DNA from: Streptomyces sp. Ag109_O5-10
GTDB taxonomy: Bacteria > Actinomycetota > Actinomycetes > Streptomycetales > Streptomycetaceae
DNA length: 64,000 nucleotides
Assembly: GCF_900105755.1 (NCBI RefSeq)
Contig: NZ_FNTQ01000001.1
Span: 7,192,001 to 7,256,000, forward strand
Reading direction: 5' to 3'
Made by a program: the position numbers and the translations under genes. Under the pieces are notes generated by a model. It saw nothing but the letters and a program-made list of their open reading frames with translations, ran no database searches and had not been told where the DNA came from. Numbering within the stretch: position 1 is the first letter of the stretch; every line of letters begins with the position of its first letter. Positions 8,812 through 17,400 of the stretch are shown piece after piece.

Positions 8812-10187
8812 CGTCCCTCGTACTCCTTGGAGATCTTCTCGGCGAGCTGCTGGGACTTCTTGAGGGCCGAGTCGACGGACTGCCGTCCGGCGATGGCCGA
8901 ACTGATCTCCTGGGAGACCTTGGTGCCGAGATCGGTGAACTCGGGGATGTCGACGAACTGGATGCCGGGCGCGGGCCGCGGCTGGACGCCGGGGTCGTTC
9001 GGGCGGGCGCTCTCGATGGCCTCCTTGGTCATCTCCTGGAAGGCGGCGGCCGACTTCACGTAGTCCGGGTTCGTGTACGTCGACGCGCGCTTGCCCGCCG
9101 GGACGTTGGACCAGCCGCCGGTCTGGCCGCCGCTCCGGCCGACCAGCTCCTCGTACTCCTTGCTGGACGCCCAGGAGACGAACTTCCAGGCCTTGTCGGG
9201 GTTGCGGGAGGCCTTCTGGATGCCCCAGGCCCAGGTGTAGAGCCAGCCGGAGGACTTGGTCTGCTCCACGGGCGCGGGGACGTAGCCGAGCTTGCCCTTG
9301 ACCGGGGAGCCGTTCGCCTCCAGGAGGCCGGCCGCGCTGGTGGCGTCGTACCACATGGCGACCTTGCCCTGGGTCATGTTGTTGAGGCACTCGGCGAAGC
9401 CGGACTGCGGGGCGCCGGACTCGCCGTGCCTGCGGACCAGGTCGACATAGAACTTCGTCGCCTTCTCGAAGCCGGACCCGGTCAGCTGCGCCTTCCAGTC
9501 CTTGTCGAACCAGGTGCCGCCGAAGGTGTTCACCACCGTGGTCAGCGGCGCCATCAGCTCGCCCCAGCCGGGCAGGCCGCGCAGGCAGATGCCGCGCATG
9601 CCGGACCGGGCGCCGTCCGCCTTGGCGGCGAGGTCGGCGACCTGCTGCCAGGTGGGGTGGGCGGGCATCGTCAGGCCCTTCGCCGCGAACACGTCCTTGC
9701 GGTACATCAGGAACGACGACTCGCCGTAGAAGGGCTCGCCGTAGAGCTTGCCGTCGTCGGCGGTCAGGGACTCGCGCATCGGCTGCAGGATGTCCTGCTG
9801 GTCGAAGCCCGGGTCCTTCGCGACGTACGGGTCCATCTCGTGCAGCCAGCCGTTGCGGGCGTAGATCGGGATCTCGTAGTTGGACAGGGTGGCCACGTCG
9901 TACTGGCCGGCCTGGTTGGCGAAGTCCTGGCTGATCTTGTCCCGGACGTCGTTCTCGGGCAGGACGGTGAAGTTGACCTTGATGCCGGTCTCCTGGGTGA
10001 AGCGCGGGGCGAGCTTCTGGAGTTCCGTCATCTGGGGGTTGTTGACCATCAGCACGTTGATCGAGTCGCCGCCGGAACCGGACCCGCCCGCACCGACCCA
10101 GCAGCCGGAGAGCAGCGGGGCGAGCAGCGTCCCTGCGGCGGCCATGGCGAGGGTGACTCGCGGCCTCCGTCGGCTCGGGGTTCGCAT
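8808..10187 (-). CDS. Extracellular polyol/sugar-binding lipoprotein of an ABC importer
   Basis: 459-residue substrate-binding protein. Arg-rich n-region, hydrophobic core and lipobox LLSGC place the lipidated cysteine at residue 29. The mature part is a family-1 solute-binding protein; segments such as NYEIPIYARNGWL and GGWSNVPAGKRAS resemble binding proteins for mannitol/sorbitol-type polyols. The polyol assignment is by resemblance plus the co-encoded dehydrogenase, and is not proven. AGGAG lies a few bases before the ATG. First transporter gene of the operon, 76 nt downstream of the DeoR gene. Confidence 0.88.
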   Translation of the reverse strand: MRTPSRRRPRVTLAMAAAGTLLAPLLSGCWVGAGGSGSGGDSINVLMVNNPQMTELQKLAPRFTQETGIKVNFTVLPENDVRDKISQDFANQAGQYDVATLSNYEIPIYARNGWLHEMDPYVAKDPGFDQQDILQPMRESLTADDGKLYGEPFYGESSFLMYRKDVFAAKGLTMPAHPTWQQVADLAAKADGARSGMRGICLRGLPGWGELMAPLTTVVNTFGGTWFDKDWKAQLTGSGFEKATKFYVDLVRRHGESGAPQSGFAECLNNMTQGKVAMWYDATSAAGLLEANGSPVKGKLGYVPAPVEQTKSSGWLYTWAWGIQKASRNPDKAWKFVSWASSKEYEELVGRSGGQTGGWSNVPAGKRASTYTNPDYVKSAAAFQEMTKEAIESARPNDPGVQPRPAPGIQFVDIPEFTDLGTKVSQEISSAIAGRQSVDSALKKSQQLAEKISKEYEGR

Positions 10188-10263
10188 GGATCACTCCTGG
10201 AGGAATGGGGAGATATGGGGCATCAAGAGGTGTGGAGAGCCCTCGGGGGAGGGTGATGGTGGG

Positions 10264-11034
10264 TCAGACCCGGATGACCTGCGGGCCCAGCAGGGAGTAG
10301 CGGTGGGCCTCGGCCGTGGGCAGCAGGGTGCTCGTCACGATCGACTCCAGGGCGCCGACCTCGGCGAAGCGGCAGAAACTGACGGCTCCGAACTTGGTGT
10401 GCACGCCCGCGAAGACCGTCCGGCGCGCGGCCCGGACGGCCTGCGCCTTGACCTCGCCGACGGCGGGGTCCGGGGTGGTCAGCCCGTGCTCGCGCGAGAT
10501 GCCGTTGGCACCGATGTAGGCGAGATCGAGGACGAAACCGGCGAGCATCTTCGTCGTCCAGTGGTCGACGGTGGCCAGCGTGCCGGCCCGGACCCGGCCG
10601 CCCAGCAGCAGGACCGACATGTTCTCCGCCTCGGCCAGCGCGCCCGCGACCGGCAGCGACGCCGTCACCACGGTCAGCGGCCGGTCCGTCGGCAGTGCCT
10701 CGGCGATGAGCTGGGGGGTGAAGCCCTCGTCGACGAAGACGGTCTCGGCGTCGCCCAGCAACTCGGCGGCGGCCGACGCGATCCGCCGCTTCTCCGGCAC
10801 GTGGCTGGTCGACCGGAAGGCGAGCGTGGTCTCGAAACCGGCGCTCTCGACGGGATACGCGCCCCCGTGGGTACGGCGCACCAGGCCGTGGTCCTCCAGG
10901 GCGCGCAGGTCGCGCCGGATGGTCTCCTTGGCCACGCCCAGGGCGTCGGCGAGCGCGGTGACGTCGACGGAGCCCGTGGCGCGCGCGGCCCGCACGATCT
11001 CGCGCTGGCGTTCCTCCGCCGTCTGCGTGCTCAT
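10264..11034 (-). CDS. DeoR-family transcriptional regulator
   Basis: 256 residues. The N-terminal DeoR HTH (VAKETIRRDLRALEDHG) is followed by the DeoRC sugar-phosphate-sensing domain (VFVDEGFTPQLIAEAL, LLLGGRVRAGT, YIGANGIS). The ATG (complement of 11032-11034) is preceded by AAGGAAG; a GTG 30 nt further upstream lacks such a site. It heads the minus-strand operon that encodes the binding protein, two permeases and the dehydrogenase, so it probably represses that operon and releases it on a phosphorylated sugar intermediate. Confidence 0.9.
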   Translation of the reverse strand: MSTQTAEERQREIVRAARATGSVDVTALADALGVAKETIRRDLRALEDHGLVRRTHGGAYPVESAGFETTLAFRSTSHVPEKRRIASAAAELLGDAETVFVDEGFTPQLIAEALPTDRPLTVVTASLPVAGALAEAENMSVLLLGGRVRAGTLATVDHWTTKMLAGFVLDLAYIGANGISREHGLTTPDPAVGEVKAQAVRAARRTVFAGVHTKFGAVSFCRFAEVGALESIVTSTLLPTAEAHRYSLLGPQVIRV

Positions 11035-11276
11035 CCCGTCACCCACTTCCTTGTGGAACCGCACGGAGCCGCGGGGAGGCGCGTGGTTGCGCGTGCGGCT
11101 GCGTGGAGCTGCCCGTTCGGGCCATGCAGCAAGTTCTACAGCGGGTGTGCGAGGCTGACCAGGCCTGTTGCGGGCCCGATACTGCCCGCCTGCGCCCGTT
11201 TGCCGGGCGCGGTGCCCGCCTCGGACCTGCGCGGCTGTGCCGGCAGGGGTGGGAGCGGGCGCCCGGGATGCCCGAA
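11035..11276. promoter_or_regulatory. Upstream region of the DeoR/ABC operon
   Basis: The gene-free stretch 11035-11350 between the deoR-type gene and the uronate dehydrogenase gene holds no convincing coding sequence. The half nearest the deoR start must contain the operon promoter; no clear -10/-35 pair could be picked out. The other half is the strong hairpin listed separately. Confidence 0.4.
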
Positions 11277-11319
11277 CACGGCGGCGGGCGGGCCCGTTCG
11301 GTGCCCGCCCGCCGCCGTG
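11277..11319 (-). terminator. Strong hairpin terminator downstream of uronate dehydrogenase
   Basis: Perfect 16-bp inverted repeat (arms 11277-11292 and 11304-11319, all GC except two A-T pairs) with an 11-nt loop, 32 nt beyond the stop codon of the uronate dehydrogenase gene on its strand. It would isolate that gene from the DeoR operon transcribed in the same direction. Confidence 0.7.
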
Positions 11320-11350
11320 AGCGATCGTTTTCCGCCGCCCGGCCCGTCGC

Positions 11351-12160
11351 TCAGTACGGCCAGACAGGCGGGTCGTCGACGAACCGGCCGCCGAGGTGGG
11401 TGTGGGCCGGCTTCTCCGGGTCCAGTTCGCCGTGCTCGGCGATCAGCTTCTCGGCGAACCGCTCGGAGTCGTCCTGCGGCTCGTAACCGAGCGCCCGCGC
11501 GGTGCTCAGGTCCCACCACAGCCGGGTGTTGGCCGACGAGCCGTAGACGACGGTGTGGCCGACCTCCTCGGCGGTCAGCGCCGCGTGGAAGAGGCGCGCG
11601 CCGTCGGCGGGGCTCATCCACACCGAGAGCATCCGCACGTCGGCCGGCTCGGCGAAGCAGGAGCCGATGCGGACGGAGACCGTCTCCAGGCCGTGCTTGT
11701 CCCAGTACAGCTGGGCGAGGTCCTCGCCGAACGACTTGGACAGGCCGTAGAAGGTGTCCGGGCGGCGCGGGGTGGCGACCGGGATCAGCGGATCGCCGGC
11801 GCGCGGGGCCGGGGTGAAGCCGACGGCGTGGTTGGAGGAGGCGAAGACGATGCGCGGCACGCCGGCCTCGCGCGCGGCCTCGTACAGGTTGTAGGTGCCC
11901 TCGATGTTCGAGCGGAGGATCTTCTCGAACGGTGCTTCCAGGGAGATCCCCGCCAGGTGCAGTACCGCGTCCACGCCCTGTACGGCGGCCCGCAGCGCGT
12001 CCTTGTCGCCCAGGTCGGCGGTGATCGCCTCCGGTGCGCCCTCGACCGGGCGCACGTCGAACAGGCGCAGCTCGTAGCCGTACTCCGGGAGCAAGGACCG
12101 CATCAGGGTGCCGAGTCCGCCGGCGGCACCGGTGAGCAGTAGCGTGCGGGGCGTGGGCAT
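11351..12160 (-). CDS. udh: Uronate dehydrogenase, extended SDR family
   Basis: 269-residue NAD-dependent extended short-chain dehydrogenase. Nucleotide-binding motif GAAGGLG at 11-17; catalytic S109 (FASSNHAVG), Y138 and K142 (YGLSK). The HLAGISLEAPFEKILRSNI segment is characteristic of uronate dehydrogenases, which oxidise D-galacturonate or D-glucuronate to the aldarolactone. The ATG (complement of 12158-12160) has AAGGAG upstream. It is divergent from 5-dehydro-4-deoxyglucarate dehydratase, an enzyme later in the same oxidative uronate pathway, which strongly supports the call. No aldarate dehydratase gene is in the window. Confidence 0.85.
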   Translation of the reverse strand: MPTPRTLLLTGAAGGLGTLMRSLLPEYGYELRLFDVRPVEGAPEAITADLGDKDALRAAVQGVDAVLHLAGISLEAPFEKILRSNIEGTYNLYEAAREAGVPRIVFASSNHAVGFTPAPRAGDPLIPVATPRRPDTFYGLSKSFGEDLAQLYWDKHGLETVSVRIGSCFAEPADVRMLSVWMSPADGARLFHAALTAEEVGHTVVYGSSANTRLWWDLSTARALGYEPQDDSERFAEKLIAEHGELDPEKPAHTHLGGRFVDDPPVWPY

Positions 12161-12204
12161 GCACGGTCTCCTTGGATCGACTCCGGTCGCGTACGTGTCT
12201 GGCA

Positions 12205-12220
12205 TTCACATTCATGGACA
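12205..12220. promoter_or_regulatory. Possible operator half, upstream of uronate dehydrogenase
   Basis: A 16-bp AT-richer segment (ATTCACATTCATGGAC) 45 nt before the udh start shares 11 of 16 positions with 12335-12350 on the other side of the same divergent promoter region. This may be a shared regulator site for udh and the dehydratase gene. Confidence 0.3.
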
Positions 12221-12334
12221 CGCTAGGGAGCTGCGGCGCGCCGAGTCAAGTGTGCCGTGGAGTGCGGCAATCCGCTCGACTGTTGGTCGTTTGCCGCCTT
12301 GACCGGCCCCAAGGGCGCCTCGTAACGTGGTCGC

Positions 12335-12350
12335 GTTCATGAATATGGAC
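12335..12350. promoter_or_regulatory. Possible operator half, upstream of KDG dehydratase
   Basis: GTTCATGAATATGGAC contains the 8-bp palindrome TTCATGAA and resembles 12205-12220. It lies about 60 nt before the dehydratase start in the ~250-bp divergent promoter region. Low certainty; no local regulator can be assigned to it. Confidence 0.3.
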
Positions 12351-12411
12351 GCCGATCAGGGACATGCATCAGCAACACGATCTGCGTCGACCGCCTCGAC
12401 AGGGAGCGCCC

Positions 12412-13353
12412 GTGACGCCAGCCCCTCTCGCCGCCCGGCTCCGTGACCCGCGCGGGCCGCTCTTCTTCCCCGTCACCGCCTACGGCCCCGACGGCTCCCT
12501 CGACCTCGACGCCTACCGCGAGCACGTCCGCCGCGGGGTCGAGGCCGGTGCCGCCGCCGTCTTCGCCTGCTGCGGCACCGGGGAGTTCCACGCGCTGCTC
12601 CCGGAGGAGTTCGAGACCTGCGTGGGCGCGGCCGTGGAAGCGGCCGGCGGGCGGGTACCGGTGGTGGCCGGCGCCGGCTACGGCACCGCACTCGCCGTAC
12701 GCTACGCGCGTCTCGCCGAGGCCGCCGGCGCCGACGGCCTCCTCGCCATGCCGCCCTACCTGGTCGTCGCCGGCCAGGAGGGCCTGCTCCGGCACTACCG
12801 CGAGGTGGCGGCGGCCACCGGTCTCCCCGTGATCGTCTACCAGCGCGACAACGCCGTGTTCGCCCCGCCCACCGTCGTCGAACTCGCCCGCACCGAGGGC
12901 GTCATCGGCTTCAAGGACGGCCTCGGCGACCTGGACCTCATGCAGCGCATCGTCAGCGCCGTCCGCACCGAGGCCCCCGGCGACTTCCTCTACTTCAACG
13001 GCCTGCCCACCGCCGAGCAGACCCAGCTCGCCTACCAGGCCATCGGCATCGACCTCTACTCCTCCGCCGTCTTCTGCTTCGTCCCCGAGATCGCCCTCGC
13101 CTTCCACGCCGCCCTGCGCGAGGGCGACCGGGCGACGGCCGAGCGCCTGCTGGACGGCTTCTACCGCCCGTTCGTCGAACTCCGCGCCCAGGGCCGGGGC
13201 TACGCCGTCTCGCTGGTCAAGGCGGGAGTACGGCTGCGCGGCCTGGACGTCGGCGAGGTCCGCCCCCCGCTGCACGAGCCGGCCGAGGACCACGTGAAGC
13301 AGCTCGCCCAGCTAATCGAGCGCGGGTACGCACTGCTGGAGGAGGGCGCGTGA
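12412..13353 (+). CDS. kdgD: 5-dehydro-4-deoxyglucarate dehydratase
   Basis: 313-residue DHDPS-superfamily lyase that dehydrates and decarboxylates 5-dehydro-4-deoxy-D-glucarate to 2,5-dioxopentanoate (alpha-ketoglutarate semialdehyde). Schiff-base lysine K168 lies in GFKDGLGD, tyrosine Y143 in VYQRDNAVF, and the carboxylate-binding GTGE at 55-58. The YQRDN and GFKDG signatures separate it from DHDPS and N-acetylneuraminate lyase. The GTG at 12412 has AGGGAG 5 nt upstream. The stop overlaps the next GTG (GTGA), so the following gene is translationally coupled. Confidence 0.88.
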   Translation: MTPAPLAARLRDPRGPLFFPVTAYGPDGSLDLDAYREHVRRGVEAGAAAVFACCGTGEFHALLPEEFETCVGAAVEAAGGRVPVVAGAGYGTALAVRYARLAEAAGADGLLAMPPYLVVAGQEGLLRHYREVAAATGLPVIVYQRDNAVFAPPTVVELARTEGVIGFKDGLGDLDLMQRIVSAVRTEAPGDFLYFNGLPTAEQTQLAYQAIGIDLYSSAVFCFVPEIALAFHAALREGDRATAERLLDGFYRPFVELRAQGRGYAVSLVKAGVRLRGLDVGEVRPPLHEPAEDHVKQLAQLIERGYALLEEGA

Positions 13354-14543
13354 CGCACCCCGGAGCGAGCAGCCCGGGGCGGCTGAAGACGTCGGCGTTC
13401 GTGTACCCCTGGGACGTCAACGGGGACCCCGCCGCCCCGGAGCGCATCGCCGCACTCGGCGTCGACCAGGTGACCCTGGCCTCCGCCTACCACTCCACCC
13501 GCGCCCTGACCCCCCGCCACCCCCGCCACCGCATCGTCACCGCCGAACACGCCGCCGTCTACTACCCGGCCGACGCCGACCGCTGGACGGGCCGCGAGCT
13601 GCGCCCCCACCCGGCCGGCGACTGGGCCCCCGGCGACGCCCACGGCGAAGCGGCCGACGCCCTGCGCGGCGCCGGCCTCGAAGTCCACACCTGGGTGATC
13701 CTCGCCCACAACTCCCGCCTGGGCGCCGAGCACCCGGACACCTCCGTCGTCAACGCCTACGGCGACCGCTACCCCTGGGCACCCTGCATCGCCCAGCCCG
13801 CCACGCGCGCCTACCTGGCCGACCTCGCCGCCGAGGCCGCCGTCCGCCCCGGCGCGGCCGGCACCGAACTGGAGTCCCTCGGCTGGTACGGCCTCCAGCA
13901 CCTGCACGCCCACGACAAGACCGCCGGGGTCGGCCTCGGCGACGCCGGCCAGTACCTGATGGCGCTGTGCTTCTGCCCCGCGTGCCGGGCCGGGTACGGC
14001 GTACAGGGCCTGGACGCCGACGAACTGGCCATCGCCGTACGGGAGGCCCTGGAGCCGCTGTGGCGGGGCAGGGGCGACGACGCCGGCTGGCCGACGGTGG
14101 AGAAGCTGCTCGGCGAGCCGGTCGCGGCGGCCACGCGCGCGTGGCGCGACGGACAGGCCCGCACGCTCCAGGAGGCGGCCGTGACCGCCGTCCGGGCGGC
14201 GGCCCCCGAAGGCTTCCAGGTGCTCCTGCACGCCGACCCGGTGACGTACCACTGCGGAGCCAACGTCGGGGTGGACCCGGCCTGGATCCTCTCCGTCGCG
14301 GACGGCGTCGTGGTCCCCTGCGCGGCCGGTACGGCCCTGCTCGCGCCCTTCGCCGCACACGCGCGCGCGGACACCGTCCTGGCCGCCAACTTCACGGTGG
14401 TCTCCGGCATGGGCGGCAGCCCCGCGACCCTCGCGGCCGACGCGGACCGCGCCCGGGCGCAGGGCGCGACCGAACTGCGGCTCTATCACGCCGGGTTGGC
14501 GTCCGACGGCGACCTGGCCGCGGTGCGGGAGGCACTGCGCTGA
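13350..14543 (+). CDS. Conserved hypothetical protein coupled to KDG dehydratase; possible TIM-barrel enzyme
   Basis: 397 residues, no signal peptide or membrane segment. It reads as an alternating beta/alpha protein: TSAFVYPWDV at the start, GVDQVTLASAYHS, VHTWVILAHNSR, ESLGWYGLQHLH, a Cys pair in CFCPACRAGY, and late strands VLLHADPV and TELRLYHAGL. This resembles glycoside-hydrolase-like TIM barrels, but no catalytic pair can be assigned with confidence. GTGA overlap with kdgD implies a job in uronate or oligouronide breakdown. The 3' end overlaps the convergent MFS gene by 58 bp. Function not recognised. Confidence 0.75.
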   Translation: MTHPGASSPGRLKTSAFVYPWDVNGDPAAPERIAALGVDQVTLASAYHSTRALTPRHPRHRIVTAEHAAVYYPADADRWTGRELRPHPAGDWAPGDAHGEAADALRGAGLEVHTWVILAHNSRLGAEHPDTSVVNAYGDRYPWAPCIAQPATRAYLADLAAEAAVRPGAAGTELESLGWYGLQHLHAHDKTAGVGLGDAGQYLMALCFCPACRAGYGVQGLDADELAIAVREALEPLWRGRGDDAGWPTVEKLLGEPVAAATRAWRDGQARTLQEAAVTAVRAAAPEGFQVLLHADPVTYHCGANVGVDPAWILSVADGVVVPCAAGTALLAPFAAHARADTVLAANFTVVSGMGGSPATLAADADRARAQGATELRLYHAGLASDGDLAAVREALR

Positions 14544-15721
14544 CCCAGTGCCCCGGCGGTGAGCAGCAGCGCCCCGCCGAACACGGGCAACAGCAGCCGG
14601 TGGTCGACGAGTTCGACGAGGGCGGCCCCGACGGCCAGTCCGAGCACGTTCGGTGTGAACATCAGCGTGTCGGCCGTCGCGGTCGCCCGCCCCAGCGCGG
14701 CGGCCGGGATCCCGCGCTGTACGGCGGTGTAGGCGGCGATCAGGACACAGGGGAGGCCGAGACCACCGGCCAGGCTGCAGGCGAGCAGTGATAGGTCACA
14801 TGGCACCGCCCGCCCCGCCACCGCCACCCCCGTCAGCGCGATCCCGCACGCCGCGAACCGCCGCTCCCCGAGCCGCCGCAGCGCGGGTCCCGAGACCAGC
14901 CCGACGCCCACCGAGCCGAGGCCCTGGACGGCGTACAGCACCCCCAGATAGGCGGGGGAGTGACCGAGGGCGGCCACGACGGCGTAGTTCAGGCCGCTGC
15001 CGAGCGAGGCGAGGCACATCGTGGCGCCGCCGGCCCGCACCAGCGAGCGCACGGCCGGGTTCGCCCGGATCAGCCGGACCCCTTCGGCGGTCTGCTCGCG
15101 CCACCTGCCGCGCGGTGCCCGTCCGGGCCGCTCCTCCCGCACCCGGAGCAGCGCGCACAGCCCCGCCGCCAGCACGAAGGTGCAGGCGTCCAGCAGCGCC
15201 ACGGCCGGCCCGCCGTACGCCGTGTACAGCGCGGCGCCGGTCAGCGGGGCGACCAGCTTCATGCCCTCACGGGCGGTCATCCGCAGCCCGTTGAAGTCAC
15301 CGAGGAGCGCCGGGTCGACGGCGGCGACGACCAGCGCGGAGTTCGCCGCGTCCTCGACGACGCCCGCCGCGCCGTAGAGGACGAGGACGGCGAAGAGCAG
15401 CCACACGGAGGCGGCGGAGCGAACCGTCCAGAGCGGCAGCAGGAGCAGCGCGAGCGCGAGGTTCGCGCGGACCACCAGGGGTTTGCGGCGCACGCGGTCG
15501 GCGAGGGTGCCGAGCGCGGGGCCGAGGAGGGTGGGGGCCCAGAGCGCGGCGGTGCACAGGGCGGCCAGGCCGTCGGAGCCGGTGAGGCCCTTGACCCAGA
15601 CGCCGGACACGAGCCAGAGCGCGGAGGTGCCGAAGCCGGACACCACGACGCCGGTGAGGTACAGGGCCGCGTTGCGGTCGCGGAGCTGGCGGGCCGCGGC
15701 CCAGGAGGTGCTGGTCGTCAT
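14486..15721 (-). CDS. MFS transporter, drug-exporter-like
   Basis: 411 residues, about 12 transmembrane helices. The loop 2-3 motif A appears as GTLADRVRRKPLVV (~75-88), and PNVLGLAVGAALVE lies near the C-terminal helices. This is the MFS_3/MdtH-like exporter group often annotated as enterobactin- or macrolide-exporter-like; the substrate is unknown. The ATG (complement of 15719-15721) gives MTTSTSWAAARQL. It is convergent with the unknown gene before it and overlaps it by 58 bp at the 3' ends. Confidence 0.85.
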   Translation of the reverse strand: MTTSTSWAAARQLRDRNAALYLTGVVVSGFGTSALWLVSGVWVKGLTGSDGLAALCTAALWAPTLLGPALGTLADRVRRKPLVVRANLALALLLLPLWTVRSAASVWLLFAVLVLYGAAGVVEDAANSALVVAAVDPALLGDFNGLRMTAREGMKLVAPLTGAALYTAYGGPAVALLDACTFVLAAGLCALLRVREERPGRAPRGRWREQTAEGVRLIRANPAVRSLVRAGGATMCLASLGSGLNYAVVAALGHSPAYLGVLYAVQGLGSVGVGLVSGPALRRLGERRFAACGIALTGVAVAGRAVPCDLSLLACSLAGGLGLPCVLIAAYTAVQRGIPAAALGRATATADTLMFTPNVLGLAVGAALVELVDHRLLLPVFGGALLLTAGALGQRSASRTAARSPSDANPA

Positions 15722-15904
15722 GCCTGCTCATCGTGGGTCTAAGACGGGGGCGGGGGGATCGGGAAGGTGCCTTAGAACCAGGCAGGCGACGCAGGCGCGG
15801 GCCAGGGCGGGACCCCCCTCCTGTGGGCCGCCCGGCGGGAATCCGTCGGACCCTGTCGCCGGGACCCATGGGGCGTTGGCGGCCGCGACCCTACCGTCGG
15901 CCCC

Positions 15905-16312
15905 ATGCGTTACATCGCACCGATCCTCATCGGCCTCGGCTACGTCCTGCTCATGTCCCTCGTCCGCGAACCGCACCGGCGCCGCCTCAACGCGGTGACG
16001 GTCGGCGGCGCGGGTGCCGCGTACCTGAGCGGCGGTGGCCTGGGCGGCTGGGAGTTCGCGTTCACCGCACTGGCCACGTACGTCGCCTACCGGGGCCTGG
16101 ACTCCTGGACCTTCGTCGGCGTCGGCTGGCTCCTGCACACCGCGTGGGACGTCGTCCACGACATCAAGGGCTCGCCGCTGATCCCGTTCTTCCTCGACTC
16201 GTCGTTCGGGTGCGCGCTCTGCGACCCGGTGATCGCGCTGTGGTGCTTCCTGGGCGGGGTGTCGGTGTGGCGGACCGATGAGTTTCGCAAGGCCGTGCGG
16301 TCCACCTCCTGA
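15905..16312 (+). CDS. DUF6010 family small membrane protein
   Basis: 135 residues with about four hydrophobic helices (YIAPILIGLGYVLLMSLV at the N-terminus, FTALATYVAYRGL, VGVGWLLHTAWDVVHDIKG, VIALWCFLGG). The HTAWDVVHD motif and the closing Cys-Asp segment match the DUF6010 family of uncharacterised actinobacterial membrane proteins. It is followed 28 nt later by a DinB-like protein gene on the same strand. Confidence 0.75.
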   Translation: MRYIAPILIGLGYVLLMSLVREPHRRRLNAVTVGGAGAAYLSGGGLGGWEFAFTALATYVAYRGLDSWTFVGVGWLLHTAWDVVHDIKGSPLIPFFLDSSFGCALCDPVIALWCFLGGVSVWRTDEFRKAVRSTS

Positions 16313-16340
16313 AGGCGACGACGCACCGGGAGGCAGCACG

Positions 16341-16922
16341 ATGACTGGCACGACCATGATCGACCTCGGCCCGCAGACGAGGATCGTGGCGGAGCTCGCG
16401 GAGCGGGTGACGGACGGGCAGCTCGCGCTGACGACGCCCTGTCCTGACTACGCCGTCCGCCACCTGCTGGGGCATGTGGCGGGCCTGTCCGTGGCCTTCC
16501 GGGACGCGGCCCGCAAGGAGCTGGGGGCGACCACCGACCACCGCCCGGGCGCGGCGCTGCCCGTCCTCGGACCGGACTGGCGGCAGGAGCTGCCCAAGGC
16601 ACTGGACGCGCTGGCGGAGGCCTGGCGGGACCCGTCCGCCTGGGACGGCATGACGCGCGCGGGCGGGATCGACCTGCCCGGCGGGGTGGCGGCCGTGGTC
16701 GCCACCGACGAACTGGTGATCCATGGCTGGGACCTGGCCCGCGCGACCGGCCAGGAGTACGTCCCCGATCCCACGGCCCTGGAGGCGGCGTACGGCTTCC
16801 TGCGGCTGGCGGCGGACGGCGACCGCGGCCCGTTCGGTCCCCGCGTGCCGGTGCCGGAGGGCGCGCGGTTGCTGGACCGGGCGGTGGGGCTGAGCGGGCG
16901 GGACCCGGAGTGGAGGCCGTAA
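16341..16922 (+). CDS. TIGR03086-type DinB-like metal-binding protein
   Basis: 193 residues of the mycothiol-dependent maleylpyruvate isomerase/DinB four-helix fold. Typical features are LTTPCPDYAVRHLLGHVAG near the N-terminus, which carries two likely metal-ligand histidines, and the late DELVIHGWDLARATGQ motif with a third His. These proteins are thought to use mycothiol, the actinobacterial thiol, in conjugation or isomerisation, but the substrate is unknown. ATG 16341 has GGGAGG at 16328-16333; an upstream in-frame extension has none. Confidence 0.8.
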   Translation: MTGTTMIDLGPQTRIVAELAERVTDGQLALTTPCPDYAVRHLLGHVAGLSVAFRDAARKELGATTDHRPGAALPVLGPDWRQELPKALDALAEAWRDPSAWDGMTRAGGIDLPGGVAAVVATDELVIHGWDLARATGQEYVPDPTALEAAYGFLRLAADGDRGPFGPRVPVPEGARLLDRAVGLSGRDPEWRP

Positions 16923-16973
16923 AGGGGCGCGAACGGTGAGCGGTCGGGGACCCGGATCCGTACTCTCCTCGCC

Positions 16974-17400
16974 ATGCCCGTGAGCCTCATCGTCCTCGGC
17001 ACCGCCGCCCCCTGCCCTCGGCCCGGCCGCCCGCGCTCCGGTTACCTGGTGCGGGGCGGCGGGGCGGCGGTGCGGAGGTGTGGGTGGACGCCGGCACCGG
17101 GACCTTCGCGGAGTCGCGGCGGCACACTGATCCGGCGCGGCTCACCGCGATCCGGCTCTCGCACCTGCACGCGGACCGCAGCGCGGATCCGCCGGCCGCC
17201 GCGTACGCGTACGCCTTCGGCGGCCTGACCTCGGCCGCACCGGTCCCGGTCCACGCGCCGCGGGAGTGCGCGGCACGCCGGCGGGCTTCTTCGGCCTCCC
17301 CGGCCCGGGCTTCCTGAGCGGGATCCTCGACTTCCGCCCCCTGTACGACGGCCCCGCCGTCCAGCACGGGAACCTGCGGCTCGCCACCCGCGAGGCGAGG
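16974..17400 (+). pseudogene. Decayed MBL-fold metal-dependent hydrolase
   Basis: Three pieces in three frames read as one metallo-beta-lactamase-fold hydrolase. The start is MPVSLIVLGTAAPCPRPG (16974 on). EVWVDAGTGTF ... AIRLSHLHADRSAD follows after a shift near 17071-17078 in a G/C run. FFGLPGPGFLSGILDFRPLYDG follows after a second shift near 17270. The metal motif has Arg where the family has His (HLHADH becomes HLHADR), and the C-terminal half with the remaining ligands cannot be found. Frameshifts could be sequencing errors, but the ligand loss and truncation argue for a true pseudogene. Confidence 0.75.
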
